Source of the DNA: Arthrobacter ulcerisalmonis
Lineage (GTDB): Bacteria; Actinomycetota; Actinomycetes; Actinomycetales; Micrococcaceae
Length of the DNA stretch: 64,000 nt
Reading direction: 5' to 3'
Assembly: GCF_900609065.1 (NCBI RefSeq)
Contig: NZ_UXAU01000026.1
Location: 1-64,000, forward strand
A program made the translations under genes and the position numbers. This document shows, piece by piece, positions 11,627-20,537 of the stretch (position 1 is its first letter; the number at the start of each line of letters is the position of its first letter). The notes beneath the pieces were generated by a model. That model did no database searches. It saw only the letters and a program-made list of their open reading frames with translations, and was not told the DNA's origin.

Positions 11627-12910
11627 TCAAGCTTCCTTGGCGATTGCTTCCTTGGTGGAGGTGGTCTCGTCGGGTTGGTTGGGGTTGCTGGGGCCTGCAC
11701 TGGAACGGTTGAAGTTACGCAGCATCAGGCCGATCAGGGACTTCTTGCCCTGGCTCTTGTTGTAGACGTCGAATGCGACGGCGATGAGGAGGACCAGGCC
11801 CTTGATGATCTGGGTGAGGTCGGCGCCGATGCCGAGCAGTTGGAGGCCGTTGTTGAGTACGGCCATGACCAGACCACCGATGATGGACCCGATCACGGTG
11901 CCCACGCCGCCGGTGACTGCGGCGCCGCCGATGAAGACGGCGGCGATCGCATCGAGTTCCCAGCCCACGCCGTCGAACGGCCCCGAAGCGGTGGATCGGC
12001 CCACGAAGATCATGCCAGCCAGGCCGGCCAGGATAGACATGTTCATCATTACCAGGAAGTTGACCTTCTTGGACTGCACACCGGAGAGTTCAGCTGCGTG
12101 CCGGTTGCCACCCACGGCGTAGACGTGGCGGCCCAGGATGGTGCGGGAGGAAATGAATCCGTACAGCAGGACCAGGAAACCGAGGATCAGCCCGGGGATG
12201 GGGAATGAGGTACCGGGACGGCCGGTGGCGAAGAGGTAGGTGGCGTAGAGGATGGCGCCGCAGATCAGGACCAGCTTCAGGACAGTGACCCACAGTTCGG
12301 GGACTTCAGCGCCGAGGGCTTTGGCCCGGGAACGGGAGCGGAGTTCGCCTACCACCACAAACGCTGCGCCAGCGATGCCCAGCAACAGGGTGAGGTTGTT
12401 GAATCCCGTGTTGGGCCCTACCTCAGGGAGGTAGCCGGAGCCCAAGAACTGGAAATCAGCGGGGACGGGAATGGTGTTGGACTTACCCACGAACTGGTTG
12501 AAGCCGCGGAAGAGCAGCATGCCAGCGAGCGTGACGATGAACGCCGGAATACCTACATAAGCCGTCCACCAGCCCTGCCAGGCGCCGATCAGAGCGCCAA
12601 GGATCAGGCCAAACAGCACGCCGAGGTACCAGGGTATGCCCCAGTCCCGGATGGCTAACGCAACGCTGACCCCCACGAACGCGGCGACTGAGCCCACGGA
12701 AAGGTCGATGTGCCCAGCGATGATCACCAGGACCATGCCGATGGCCAGGATGAGGATGTAGGAGTTGCCGTTGAAAAGGTTAATGACGTTGCCGGACGTC
12801 AGGGTCCGGCCGCTCGTGGCGATCTGGAAGAAGGCGATCAGCGCCACGAGGGCGAAGATCATGCCGAACTGGCGAGTGTTACCGCCAAACATCTTCTTGA
12901 GGGCGTTCAT
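11627..12910 (-). CDS. Sugar ABC transporter permease, XylH/GguB/MmsB type
   Basis: This 427-residue membrane protein has about 10 hydrophobic segments and the carbohydrate permease (RbsC/AraH) hallmarks: GHIDLSVGSVAAFVGV and SGVQSKKVNFLVMMNMSILAG. It forms the membrane channel for the neighbouring binding protein and ATPase. The length (about 400 or more, larger than RbsC) fits the XylH/GguB subgroup. The C-terminal Ser/Thr/Gln-rich tail is cytoplasmic. Confidence 0.92.
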   Translation of the reverse strand: MNALKKMFGGNTRQFGMIFALVALIAFFQIATSGRTLTSGNVINLFNGNSYILILAIGMVLVIIAGHIDLSVGSVAAFVGVSVALAIRDWGIPWYLGVLFGLILGALIGAWQGWWTAYVGIPAFIVTLAGMLLFRGFNQFVGKSNTIPVPADFQFLGSGYLPEVGPNTGFNNLTLLLGIAGAAFVVVGELRSRSRAKALGAEVPELWVTVLKLVLICGAILYATYLFATGRPGTSFPIPGLILGFLVLLYGFISSRTILGRHVYAVGGNRHAAELSGVQSKKVNFLVMMNMSILAGLAGMIFVGRSTASGPFDGVGWELDAIAAVFIGGAAVTGGVGTVIGSIIGGLVMAVLNNGLQLLGIGADLTQIIKGLVLLIAVAFDVYNKSQGKKSLIGLMLRNFNRSSAGPSNPNQPDETTSTKEAIAKEA

Positions 12911-12981
12911 GGTGTCTGTCCTTGGGGTCCGAAAGGATTGTTGATATCCAGCAAGTGAGTCGGTCGGGCGGTCTGGGCGAC

Positions 12982-14538
12982 CTAAGCGGCTTTGCGGGCG
13001 GAGGTCATCAGTTTCATCAGGCTTTCCTGGCTGGCCTCGTCCTTGTCCAGGACACCGGTAATGGCGCCTTCGAAGATGGTGTAGATGCGGTCGGACAGGC
13101 CCAGGAGCTCGGGGAGCTCCGAGGAAATGACGATCACTCCCTTGCCCTGGTTGGCGAGCTGCTGGATGATGCCGTAGATCTCATACTTGGCGCCGACGTC
13201 GATCCCGCGGGTGGGTTCGTCGAGAATCAGCAGGTCCGGGTCGGTGAACATCCACTTGGCGAGCACAACTTTCTGCTGATTGCCACCGGAGAGCTTGGCG
13301 ACGCCTTCCTCCACCGACGGCGTTTTGGTCCGCAGTGACTTTCGGTACTCCTCCGCCACCGTGAATTCTTGGTTGGCGTCCACCACGGTGTTGTGGCTGA
13401 TCTTGCGCAGGTTGGCGGCGACAGTGGTGGTTTTGATGTCATCCAGCAGGTTCAGACCCAGTGACTTTCGGTCTTCGGTGACGTAGCCCAGACCGGCGTC
13501 AATGGCCTGCCGGACGGATTTGAGGGTCACCGGTTTGCCATCCTTGTAGATCTGGCCATCGATGAACCGGCCGTAGGACCTGCCAAAAATGGACCGCGCA
13601 AGCTCGGTGCGGCCGGCTCCCATGAGCCCGGCGAATCCCACAATCTCGCCCCGTCGTACGAAGAAGTTGGAGTGCTTGCACACCATCCGGTCCTGGACGT
13701 TGGGGTGCGCCACGGTCCAGTCCTTGACCTCGAAGAAGACTTCACCGATCTTGGGGGTGTGATCCGGGAATCGGGATTCCAAGGTGCGGCCCACCATGCC
13801 CTTGATGATTCGGTCCTCGTCAACACCGTCGGCCTTGACGTCGAGGGTCTCGATCGACTTGCCATCACGGATGATGGTGATGGAGTCGGCGATCTGCTCA
13901 ATTTCGTTGAGCTTGTGCGAAATGATGATCGAGGTGATGCCGCGGCCCTTGAGGCCCAGGATCAAGTCCAGCAAGTGCTGGGAGTCGGACTCGTTCAGCG
14001 CGGCCGTTGGCTCGTCAAGGATCAAGATCTTGACCGACTTGTTCAGTGCCTTGGCGATTTCCACGAGCTGCTGCTTGCCGACGCCGATTTCCTTGACAGG
14101 TGTTTCGGGGTCTTCGGCGAGGCCAACCCGGGCCAACAGCTCGGTGGAGCGGAGGCGGGCCTCTGCCCAGTTGATGACCCCCCGCTTGGTGGGCTCGTTG
14201 CCGAGGAAGATGTTTTCCATGATGGAGAGCTCAGGAATGAGTGCGAGTTCCTGGTGGATGATCACGATGCCGGCCTGTTCGCTGGCACGGATGTCGCGGA
14301 ATTGCTGGACCTCAGCCTGGTAGACGATGTCGCCGTCGTATGAGCCGTAGGGGTAAACGCCGGAGAGGACCTTCATCAGGGTGGATTTACCGGCACCGTT
14401 CTCGCCGCAAATGGCGTGGACTTCGCCGGCCCGAACGCGCAGGCTCACTTCAGAGAGTGCCTTGACGCCTGGGAATTCCTTGGTGATGGAACGCATCTCC
14501 AGGATGACAGGGTCCAACTCCGTGGTCTGGGACGTCAT
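12982..14538 (-). CDS. Sugar ABC transporter ATPase with two nucleotide-binding domains
   Basis: At 518 residues the protein carries two ATPase domains. The first has Walker [10 protein letters not shown] and Walker [12 protein letters not shown]. The second has a degenerate Walker A region (GLMGAGRTE) and the signature [15 protein letters not shown] followed by [12 protein letters not shown]. This layout defines the RbsA/XylG/MmsA family. It energises uptake with the two downstream genes. The ATG at 14538 begins [10 protein letters not shown] and has AGGAC close upstream; an in-frame ATG at 14604 would lie inside the promoter/operator region. Confidence 0.95.
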   Translation of the reverse strand: MTSQTTELDPVILEMRSITKEFPGVKALSEVSLRVRAGEVHAICGENGAGKSTLMKVLSGVYPYGSYDGDIVYQAEVQQFRDIRASEQAGIVIIHQELALIPELSIMENIFLGNEPTKRGVINWAEARLRSTELLARVGLAEDPETPVKEIGVGKQQLVEIAKALNKSVKILILDEPTAALNESDSQHLLDLILGLKGRGITSIIISHKLNEIEQIADSITIIRDGKSIETLDVKADGVDEDRIIKGMVGRTLESRFPDHTPKIGEVFFEVKDWTVAHPNVQDRMVCKHSNFFVRRGEIVGFAGLMGAGRTELARSIFGRSYGRFIDGQIYKDGKPVTLKSVRQAIDAGLGYVTEDRKSLGLNLLDDIKTTTVAANLRKISHNTVVDANQEFTVAEEYRKSLRTKTPSVEEGVAKLSGGNQQKVVLAKWMFTDPDLLILDEPTRGIDVGAKYEIYGIIQQLANQGKGVIVISSELPELLGLSDRIYTIFEGAITGVLDKDEASQESLMKLMTSARKAA

Positions 14539-14573
14539 CTGTCCTAACCCTCCAATGCATGACTTCGTTGTCC

Positions 14574-14635
14574 GGTCAGCAAAACGCTGACCCGTCTGAT
14601 CCAAAAGTAAACTGGATCACAGGTCTTGTCGTCAA
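14574..14635 (-). promoter_or_regulatory. Promoter and inverted-repeat operator of the sugar ABC operon
   Basis: Reading leftward, a -35 box TTGACG (14635-14630) is followed after 18 bases by TTTACT (14611-14606) as a weak -10. A perfect 7-bp inverted repeat, TGATCCA/TGGATCA (14597-14603 and 14613-14619), covers the -10 element. A second one, GGTCAGC/GCTGACC (14574-14580 and 14586-14592), lies in the leader. The ROK regulator encoded just upstream is the obvious candidate binder, but that is inference. Confidence 0.5.
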
Positions 14636-14668
14636 GTCTTGAACGCAATTACCGGATAACGAAATGGT

Positions 14669-15859
14669 CTACATTCGGCGGATACCTGCATTTTGGAACA
14701 CGAGGGCGGCTGCTCCCAGGGCTTCCGCGCGGTCGCCCAGGGAAGACATGGTGAGGGTGGTGGTCTCGCCGATGACCGGCACGGCATGCCGCGTCAGGCC
14801 TCGGCGGATGGGCTCGAGCAGGATGTCACCGAGGCCGGCCAGGGGGCCGCCTACCACGATGACTTCTGGATTGATGAGGTTGGCAACGTTGCCCAGTGCG
14901 CGGCCCACGGAGAGGCCTGCGTCGTCGACGACACGGAGGGTTGCCGGATCGCGGCTCAAGGCCTTCTGGACTATGTCAGCGGGGGTGAGCGGGCGATTTT
15001 CGCCTCGGCTAAGGAGCTCGATCATGGTGGTGGTGGAGGCGATGGTTTCGAGGCAGCCGCGGTTCCCGCAACGGCACACCAGCCCTTGTTCGTGGATGGT
15101 GGCGTGGCCGATTTCGCCGGTGATTCCCACGTTGCCGTAGAAGGGTGCGCCGTTGAGGATCAGACCGGCGCCGATGCCCGAGCCGATCTTGAGGAACAGC
15201 AGGTTGCTGATCCCGGTGTGTTGCCCCCAGGTCACCTCGGACCATGCGCCAAGGTTGGCGTCGTTGTCAACAAAGACGGGGATTTTCAGCGTCTCTTCGA
15301 GGTGGGACAGGATGTTGATACCCACCCATTCGGGGAGGATGGCGCCCTGCGCCACGGTACCGGTTCGCCTGTCGATGGGTCCTGGAATTCCGACTCCGGC
15401 ACCCACTACGGCGGTGCGCTCGATACCGCTTTCGCGCAGCAATTTCGCGAGCAGGGTGACGGCAGCCTGGATCCCTTCCTCGGCCTGATGGCCCAGTGGC
15501 AGCTGCACTGATTCCTCGGCCACCACGTGATAACTCAAGGAGGTTAAAACCACGCGCAGGTGCCGGCGGCCGAAATCGATGCCGACGGCGACTGCACCGT
15601 CGCTGATGAGGCGGACGTTCAGCGCGCGGCGGCCGGAGCTGGTGACCGGCTCCGTGGACGCCAGCCCTGCAGTGACCATGATTTTTACGATGTTGGAGAC
15701 CGTGGCGGTGGAAAGTCCTGTCTGGCGGGCCAGTTCGGCCTGCGTGGACGGTCCGCTCTGCAGGCACTCCATGAGGCGCTGCTGGTTCAGCTGCCGCAGT
15801 GCGGACTGTGAGCCGGGATTCTTTGGTTTGGCCCTGGTTGAGCGCGCGGTTGCGGACAT
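14669..15859 (-). CDS. ROK family transcriptional repressor, XylR-like
   Basis: This 396-residue protein joins an N-terminal MarR-like winged helix (STQAELARQTGLSTATVSNI, about residues 40-60) to a sugar-kinase-like ROK domain with the zinc motif CRCGNRGCLETIAS. ROK repressors with this layout (XylR, NagC) sense sugars and control uptake operons. Its position just upstream of, and on the same strand as, the sugar ABC genes suggests it represses them and probably senses the imported monosaccharide. Confidence 0.92.
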   Translation of the reverse strand: MSATARSTRAKPKNPGSQSALRQLNQQRLMECLQSGPSTQAELARQTGLSTATVSNIVKIMVTAGLASTEPVTSSGRRALNVRLISDGAVAVGIDFGRRHLRVVLTSLSYHVVAEESVQLPLGHQAEEGIQAAVTLLAKLLRESGIERTAVVGAGVGIPGPIDRRTGTVAQGAILPEWVGINILSHLEETLKIPVFVDNDANLGAWSEVTWGQHTGISNLLFLKIGSGIGAGLILNGAPFYGNVGITGEIGHATIHEQGLVCRCGNRGCLETIASTTTMIELLSRGENRPLTPADIVQKALSRDPATLRVVDDAGLSVGRALGNVANLINPEVIVVGGPLAGLGDILLEPIRRGLTRHAVPVIGETTTLTMSSLGDRAEALGAAALVFQNAGIRRM

Positions 15860-15900
15860 GCTAAGAAGATTGCCTTATTCTCACTCTTGTAGTCAAGAAG

Positions 15901-16422
15901 TTAACGCAGGTGCATGTCACGGTGCGCTGCGGCCAAGTCCAGGTAGTGCGCTGCGTTTTGTTGGACAGCTGCGAACTCCTCGTCGGAAAGCTCGCGCCTG
16001 ACCTTGGCGGGAACGCCGGCTACCAGGGACCGTGGCGGGATGATGGTGCCCTCGAGGACCACTGCGCCAGCTGCAACGAGCGACCCGGCGCCGATCACGG
16101 CACCGTTGAGGATGGTGGCGCTCATCCCGATCAGGCAGTCGTCCTCCACCGTGCAGCCATGGACGACGGCGGCGTGTCCCACTGAGACGCGATCGCCCAC
16201 GGTGCAGGGGAAGTCGGGATCGGCGTGCAGGACAACGTTGTCCTGCAGGTTGCTGCCGGTGCCGACGGAGATGGCGGCGGTATCTGCCCGGACGCTCACG
16301 CCGTAGAAGGCACTGGAGTCCTGGGCCAAGGTGGCATTGCCGATGATCGAGGCCGTGGGGGCAACGAACGCTGAGTCGTGGACGGCGGGAGACACGCCGC
16401 CAAAGGGGTAGAGGGGAGCCAT
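15901..16422 (-). CDS. Gamma-carbonic anhydrase family hexapeptide-repeat protein
   Basis: The 173-residue protein is built of left-handed beta-helix hexapeptide repeats (SVGHAAVVHGCTVEDDCLIG, then GAVIGAGSLVAAGAVV). Three His residues at the usual zinc positions are present (LHADPDF, GHAAVVHG). Family members are gamma-carbonic anhydrases or related acyltransferase-like proteins such as YrdA/PaaY; which activity applies cannot be told from sequence. It lies downstream of purU on the same strand, separated by a long palindrome. Confidence 0.88.
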   Translation of the reverse strand: MAPLYPFGGVSPAVHDSAFVAPTASIIGNATLAQDSSAFYGVSVRADTAAISVGTGSNLQDNVVLHADPDFPCTVGDRVSVGHAAVVHGCTVEDDCLIGMSATILNGAVIGAGSLVAAGAVVLEGTIIPPRSLVAGVPAKVRRELSDEEFAAVQQNAAHYLDLAAAHRDMHLR

Positions 16423-16457
16423 GGGTTCACCCTAAGCGACACCTGCGCGCCCCCACC

Positions 16458-16519
16458 CAACTGACTCGCAGTTGTTGTCGTTTTGAGGGCTCAGAACGAC
16501 AACAACTGCGAGTCAGTTG
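16458..16519. repeat. 62-bp near-perfect palindrome overlapping the purU stop codon
   Basis: The arms are 30 bases each with one mismatch (first 25 bp perfect: 16458-16482 against 16495-16519) and only two unpaired central bases. The right arm runs into the last codons of purU. It has no T-tract, so it is not a classical terminator. The left flank reads, in complement, CAGTTGGG, the same terminus as the repeats at 98-117 and 19889-19908, which points to a dispersed repeat family. Confidence 0.85.
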
Positions 16520-17373
16520 AAGACCACCGTACGGTTGCCGTCCAGGAGGACCCTGTGCTCCGCATGCCACTGCACTGCCTGAACCAGGGTGCGGCCTTCA
16601 ACGTCCCGGCCCATCTGGACGAACTGCTCAGGCGTACGGGCATGATCCACCCGGATGACCTCTTGCTCGATGATGGGGCCCTCATCCAGGGCCGCCGTGA
16701 CGTAGTGGGCGGTGGCGCCGATGAGCTTCACGCCGCGTGCGTGCGCCTGGTGGTAAGGTTTCGCGCCCTTGAAAGAGGGCAGGAACGAGTGGTGGATGTT
16801 GATGGCCTGCCCTGCCAGGTCGGTGCACAGTTCGTCCGAAAGGATCTGCATGTACCTGGCCAAGACCGTCAGCTCCACATCGTGTTCAGCCATGATGGCC
16901 CGGAGTTTATCCTCGGCCTGGGCTTTGGTGTCTTTGGCTACGGGGATGTGGTGGAACGGAATCCCGTAGAACTCGGCGAGTCCGGCAAGGTCCTGGTGGT
17001 TGGACACAATGGCCGGAATGTCGATGGGAAGGGTTCCGCTGCGCTGCTGGAAGAGCAGGTCGTTGAGGCAGTGTGCGGAGGTGCTGGCCAGGATCAGGGT
17101 GCGGACTTTGCGGCCTGCAGCGTTCAGGCTCCAGCGCATGCTGAAGGCCTCGGCGACCGGCTGCAGGGCGGCACGCAGGTCGGCCTGCGCTGCACCAGTG
17201 CTCACCTCCACCCGCATGAAGAACGTGCCGGTTGCTGGGCTGCCATACTGCTGCGAATCGGCAATGTTGCAGCCTGCCACAAGGAGCGCGCCAGCAACGG
17301 CGTGCACGATCCCGGGACGGTCCGGGCAGGACAGGGTGACAATATACGTTTGGTTCAGCTGCTCATGACTCAC
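16513..17373 (-). CDS. purU: Formyltetrahydrofolate deformylase
   Basis: PurU hydrolyses 10-formyl-THF to THF and formate, balancing one-carbon pools. The 286-residue protein has an N-terminal ACT domain (YIVTLSCPDRPGIVHAVAG) and a C-terminal formyltransferase-fold domain with NIHHSFLPSFKGAKPYHQA, GATAHYVT and LDEGPIIEQ, which carry the expected catalytic Asn/His/Asp set. The GTG at 17373 is chosen (AGGAC just upstream; the next residues start the ACT domain); a longer frame to 17505 would overlap the riboswitch on the other strand. It is divergent from glyA. Confidence 0.95.
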   Translation of the reverse strand: MSHEQLNQTYIVTLSCPDRPGIVHAVAGALLVAGCNIADSQQYGSPATGTFFMRVEVSTGAAQADLRAALQPVAEAFSMRWSLNAAGRKVRTLILASTSAHCLNDLLFQQRSGTLPIDIPAIVSNHQDLAGLAEFYGIPFHHIPVAKDTKAQAEDKLRAIMAEHDVELTVLARYMQILSDELCTDLAGQAINIHHSFLPSFKGAKPYHQAHARGVKLIGATAHYVTAALDEGPIIEQEVIRVDHARTPEQFVQMGRDVEGRTLVQAVQWHAEHRVLLDGNRTVVFN

Positions 17374-17420
17374 GCGTCCTAGAGTACCCGCGGACGGTGC
17401 TGCTGCTTTGGTACCCTTGG

Positions 17421-17497
17421 AAGGTCGCAACTGGCGTTGGGTGGTTAACCACCAGGGAGTGGCAATCACGAAGACCACGGATCGTCCGCCTGGGCCG
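17421..17497 (+). promoter_or_regulatory. ZTP (pfl) riboswitch controlling glyA-folD
   Basis: The conserved parts of the pfl motif are all here in order: GGTCGCAACTGGCG (17423-17436), hairpin GTGGTTAACCAC (17441-17452), GGGAG (17455-17459), closing GACC (17473-17476, pairing with GGTC) and the pseudoknot segment CCGCCTGGGC (17487-17496). The class senses the purine precursor ZMP/ZTP, which builds up when 10-formyl-THF runs short. The next gene, glyA, makes methylene-THF, which is the textbook target. A short inverted repeat TTCCC/GGGAA lies downstream, but I see no clear T-tract terminator; control may be translational. Confidence 0.9.
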
Positions 17498-17632
17498 AGG
17501 GTCACGTTTTACCGGCACCTGATTTCCCGAGGGAATGTAGGCCAGTGCTGTACGTCATGGAACGTGTTGTGGCGGCATGCCAGCCGGTAGCCTGACCTTA
17601 GTAGTGCCCGCATTCCGAGCCAGGAGTTCCTT

Positions 17633-18931
17633 GTGACCACTTCCGCATCAGCAACCGCCGCCGTCAGCAACCAATCGCTGGCTGAGCTTGACCCCGAAAT
17701 CGCTGCAGTCCTCAACCAGGAGCTTGGCCGCCAGCGCGGCACCCTGGAAATGATCGCCTCAGAAAACTTCGCCCCCCGCGCCGTCATGGAAGCCCAGGGG
17801 TCGGTCCTGACCAACAAATACGCTGAGGGCTACCCGGGCCGCCGCTACTATGGCGGCTGCGAATATGTGGACGTCGCAGAACAACTGGCCATCGACAGGG
17901 TCAAGGCCCTGTTCGGCGCCGAGTTCGCTAACGTTCAGCCGCACTCCGGCGCTCAAGCCAATGCTGCAGCCCTTTCCGCCATGATCACCCCGGGCGACAA
18001 GATCCTGGGCCTTTCCCTGGCTCACGGTGGCCACCTGACCCACGGCATGAAATTGAACTTCTCCGGCAAGCTGTACAACGTGGCTGCCTACCAGGTCGAG
18101 GAAGACTCCTTCCGGGTGGACATGGACAAGCTGCGGGAGCAGGCCATCGCCGAGAAGCCCCAAGTCATCATCGCTGGCTGGTCCGCCTACCCGCGCCAGC
18201 TCGACTTTGCAGCCTTCCGCTCCATCGCGGACGAAGTGGGTGCCCTGCTCTGGACCGATATGGCACACTTTGCCGGCCTGGTGGCAGCAGGACTGCACCC
18301 GAGCCCGGTGCCGTACTCCGACGTCGTGACCTCCACGGTGCACAAGACCCTGGCTGGTCCTCGGTCGGGTGTGATCCTGGCCAAGCAGGAGTGGGCCAAG
18401 AAGCTCAATTCCAACGTCTTCCCCGGTCAGCAGGGTGGTCCTTTGATGCATGTGATCGCCGCCAAGGCCGTAGCCTTCAAGATTGCCGGCACTGCTGAGT
18501 TCAAGGAACGCCAGGAACGCGTCCTTGAGGGTGCCAAGATTATTGCTGACCGGCTGAACCAGGCAGACCTGGCCCAGGCGGGCGTCTCGGTCCTGACCGG
18601 TGGCACCGATGTCCACCTGGTCCTCGTTGACCTGCGCAACTCTCAGCTGGACGGCCAGCAGGCTGAGGATCTCCTGCACTCGGTAGGCATCACGGTAAAC
18701 CGGAACGCTGTTCCATTCGATCCGCGTCCGCCGATGGTCACTTCCGGGCTTCGGATTGGTACCCCTGCGCTGGCAACCCGTGGTTTCGGAGCCGAGGAAT
18801 TCACCGAAGTAGCCGAAATCATCGCCACTGCGCTGAAGACTGGCTCGGCCACCGACGTCGAGGCCTTGCAGTCCCGCGTGGACAAGCTTGCCGCCGACTT
18901 CCCGCTGTACCCGCAGCACGAGCAGTGGTAA
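17633..18931 (+). CDS. glyA: Serine hydroxymethyltransferase
   Basis: This PLP enzyme converts serine and THF to glycine and 5,10-methylene-THF. The 432-residue chain has the expected [20 protein letters not shown] start of the fold, the PLP-lysine motif [14 protein letters not shown] and the C-terminal [14 protein letters not shown]. The start is GTG with CAGGAG 8 bases before it. It heads a two-gene operon with folD (3-base gap) and carries a ZTP riboswitch in its leader. Confidence 0.97.
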   Translation: MTTSASATAAVSNQSLAELDPEIAAVLNQELGRQRGTLEMIASENFAPRAVMEAQGSVLTNKYAEGYPGRRYYGGCEYVDVAEQLAIDRVKALFGAEFANVQPHSGAQANAAALSAMITPGDKILGLSLAHGGHLTHGMKLNFSGKLYNVAAYQVEEDSFRVDMDKLREQAIAEKPQVIIAGWSAYPRQLDFAAFRSIADEVGALLWTDMAHFAGLVAAGLHPSPVPYSDVVTSTVHKTLAGPRSGVILAKQEWAKKLNSNVFPGQQGGPLMHVIAAKAVAFKIAGTAEFKERQERVLEGAKIIADRLNQADLAQAGVSVLTGGTDVHLVLVDLRNSQLDGQQAEDLLHSVGITVNRNAVPFDPRPPMVTSGLRIGTPALATRGFGAEEFTEVAEIIATALKTGSATDVEALQSRVDKLAADFPLYPQHEQW

Positions 18932-18934
18932 CCC

Positions 18935-19837
18935 ATGACTGAAACAACCCAGACAGCAAAGGTCCTGGACGGCAGGGCAACCTCTGCCGCTATTAAGTCC
19001 GAGCTGCAGGAACGCGTTGCGGCGCTGAGGGACCGCGGTATCACGCCTGGTATCGCCACGGTGTTGGTGGGCGCGGACCCCGCCTCCCAGCTGTACGTGT
19101 CCATGAAGCACAAACAATCTGTGGCGATCGGAATGAATTCGATCCAGCGCGAACTGCCGGCCGATGCCACCCAAGAGCAGGTCGAAGCGCTGATTGACGA
19201 TCTCAATGCAGACCCCGACTGCCATGGCTTCATTGTCCAGTTGCCCCTGCCGAAGCATCTGGACACAGACGCCATCCTGGAGCGCATCGATCCTGCCAAG
19301 GACGCTGACGGCCTGCATCCCACCAACCTTGGCCGGCTGGTATTGAACGTTAACGGTGAGATCACCTCGCCGCTGCCCTGCACGCCTCGAGGCGTCATTG
19401 AACTGTTGGAGCGCAACGGGTACAGCCTTTCCGGCAAGCACGTGGTGGTGGTTGGCCGCGGCGTCACCATTGGCCGATCCATTGGGCTGCTGCTGACCCG
19501 CCGCGAGATCAATGCCACGGTGACCTTGACACACACTGGCACTACCAACATGTCGGAGCTCCTCAAACAGGCTGACGTTATTGTGGGAGCCGCCGGGGTC
19601 AAGCACATCGTCAAGGCTGCTGACGTGAAACCGGGCGCCGCCCTGCTGGACGTTGGTGTTACCCGCGAAGTGGATCCCCAAACGGGCAAGAGCAAGGTGT
19701 ACGGCGACTTCGAGCCTGCCGCGGCCGACGTGGCTGGCTGGATCTCCCCGAATCCTGGCGGTGTGGGCCCCATGACGGTGGCGCTGCTGATGACCAATGT
19801 GGTTGAGGCGGCGGAACGCCAGGCCGGAATCGCCTAG
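18935..19837 (+). CDS. folD: Methylenetetrahydrofolate dehydrogenase/cyclohydrolase
   Basis: FolD oxidises 5,10-methylene-THF to methenyl-THF and hydrolyses it to 10-formyl-THF, the donor for PurH. The 300-residue protein shows the catalytic YVSMKHK motif, VQLPLPKHL, the DADGLHP substrate loop and the NADP-binding [11 protein letters not shown]. It is directly downstream of glyA, so the riboswitch controls both steps from serine to 10-formyl-THF. Confidence 0.96.
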   Translation: MTETTQTAKVLDGRATSAAIKSELQERVAALRDRGITPGIATVLVGADPASQLYVSMKHKQSVAIGMNSIQRELPADATQEQVEALIDDLNADPDCHGFIVQLPLPKHLDTDAILERIDPAKDADGLHPTNLGRLVLNVNGEITSPLPCTPRGVIELLERNGYSLSGKHVVVVGRGVTIGRSIGLLLTRREINATVTLTHTGTTNMSELLKQADVIVGAAGVKHIVKAADVKPGAALLDVGVTREVDPQTGKSKVYGDFEPAAADVAGWISPNPGGVGPMTVALLMTNVVEAAERQAGIA

Positions 19838-19850
19838 CCGCACTCACGTA

Positions 19851-19900
19851 GGTAGCGCTAACTGCAGTTTTGACCCCTCAAAAGTGCAGTTAGCGCTACC
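19851..19900. repeat. 50-bp palindrome, dispersed repeat family
   Basis: Two 23-base arms (19851-19873 and 19878-19900) match with one mismatch around a 4-base loop. The core TAGCGCTA is itself palindromic. The right flank continues CAGTTGGG, giving a 20-base block (19889-19908) shared with 98-117. It sits 13 bases after folD. It could serve as a terminator, but it has no T-tract. Confidence 0.85.
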
Positions 19901-19981
19901 CAGTTGGGCCGCTTCCCTGCGCAGTGTTCGCCGCGGGTGGAAGCGGCCCAACCACCCCGCCGCGTTTGAGATAATAGCTCT

Positions 19982-20536
19982 ATGCAATCTGTGGGCAGCC
20001 CCAAGCCATCCGCCAAACCCGGTTTCTCCATGGTCCGTATCAGCGGGCCGGGGATGATCGTCTTCATCGTCGCGTTCTTGGTGGCAGTGATTTTCGCTGC
20101 CAACCAAAACGATGTGGTGGGGTGGATCGTGGCCATCATCGCGCTGTTCTGGTTGCTGCTTGCCACCTTTGTGGTCTTCAGTATTCAGCGCGCCGCCAAG
20201 AAGGCCGGCGCCAAGCTCACCGAGGCGCAGAATGCGTTCAACGCAGCAGCTGGGCGGGCCCCTTCGCCTACCGAAGCGAACCATGGCGGCACCAGAGTTG
20301 TCTCCGAGCGCAATGAGGCTGACGAGGTTCGGGACCTGAAGCTGGACCACTCCTTCAAGATCGTCCAGGTGCAGGTCCGCGTGGTGGAGGAGGAGCGCGC
20401 CAAGGGTGCGGCCGCCAACCAGGACACCATCCACCGCGCCCTCGAAACCATCGAGATTACTGCCACCAACGCCCGCGACATGATCAAGTCCAGCGGCGGT
20501 TCGTCCGAACCGGTCAGCGGAACCATCGTCGACTAG
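19982..20536 (+). CDS. Hypothetical membrane protein with two transmembrane helices
   Basis: I do not recognise this 184-residue protein as a named family. It has a short polar N-terminus, then two hydrophobic helices (GMIVFIVAFLVAVIFAA and IVAIIALFWLLLATFVVFSI, about residues 23-60). A basic, probably cytoplasmic, helical tail follows with an acidic/amphipathic stretch (VQVRVVEEERAKGAAANQD). The layout is a membrane anchor with a coiled tail. It abuts the exonuclease III gene (1-base gap), so the two are probably co-transcribed. Confidence 0.75.
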   Translation: MQSVGSPKPSAKPGFSMVRISGPGMIVFIVAFLVAVIFAANQNDVVGWIVAIIALFWLLLATFVVFSIQRAAKKAGAKLTEAQNAFNAAAGRAPSPTEANHGGTRVVSERNEADEVRDLKLDHSFKIVQVQVRVVEEERAKGAAANQDTIHRALETIEITATNARDMIKSSGGSSEPVSGTIVD

Positions 20537-20537
20537 A

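Noticed and set aside
16458..16519. Terminal inverted repeats of an insertion sequence
   Set aside because: No transposase or target duplication surrounds it; the arms are adjacent, not flanking a gene.
17759..19843. 694-residue minus-strand open frame opposite glyA-folD
   Set aside because: It is the antisense mirror of two clear genes in GC-rich DNA and has no family motif or ribosome site.
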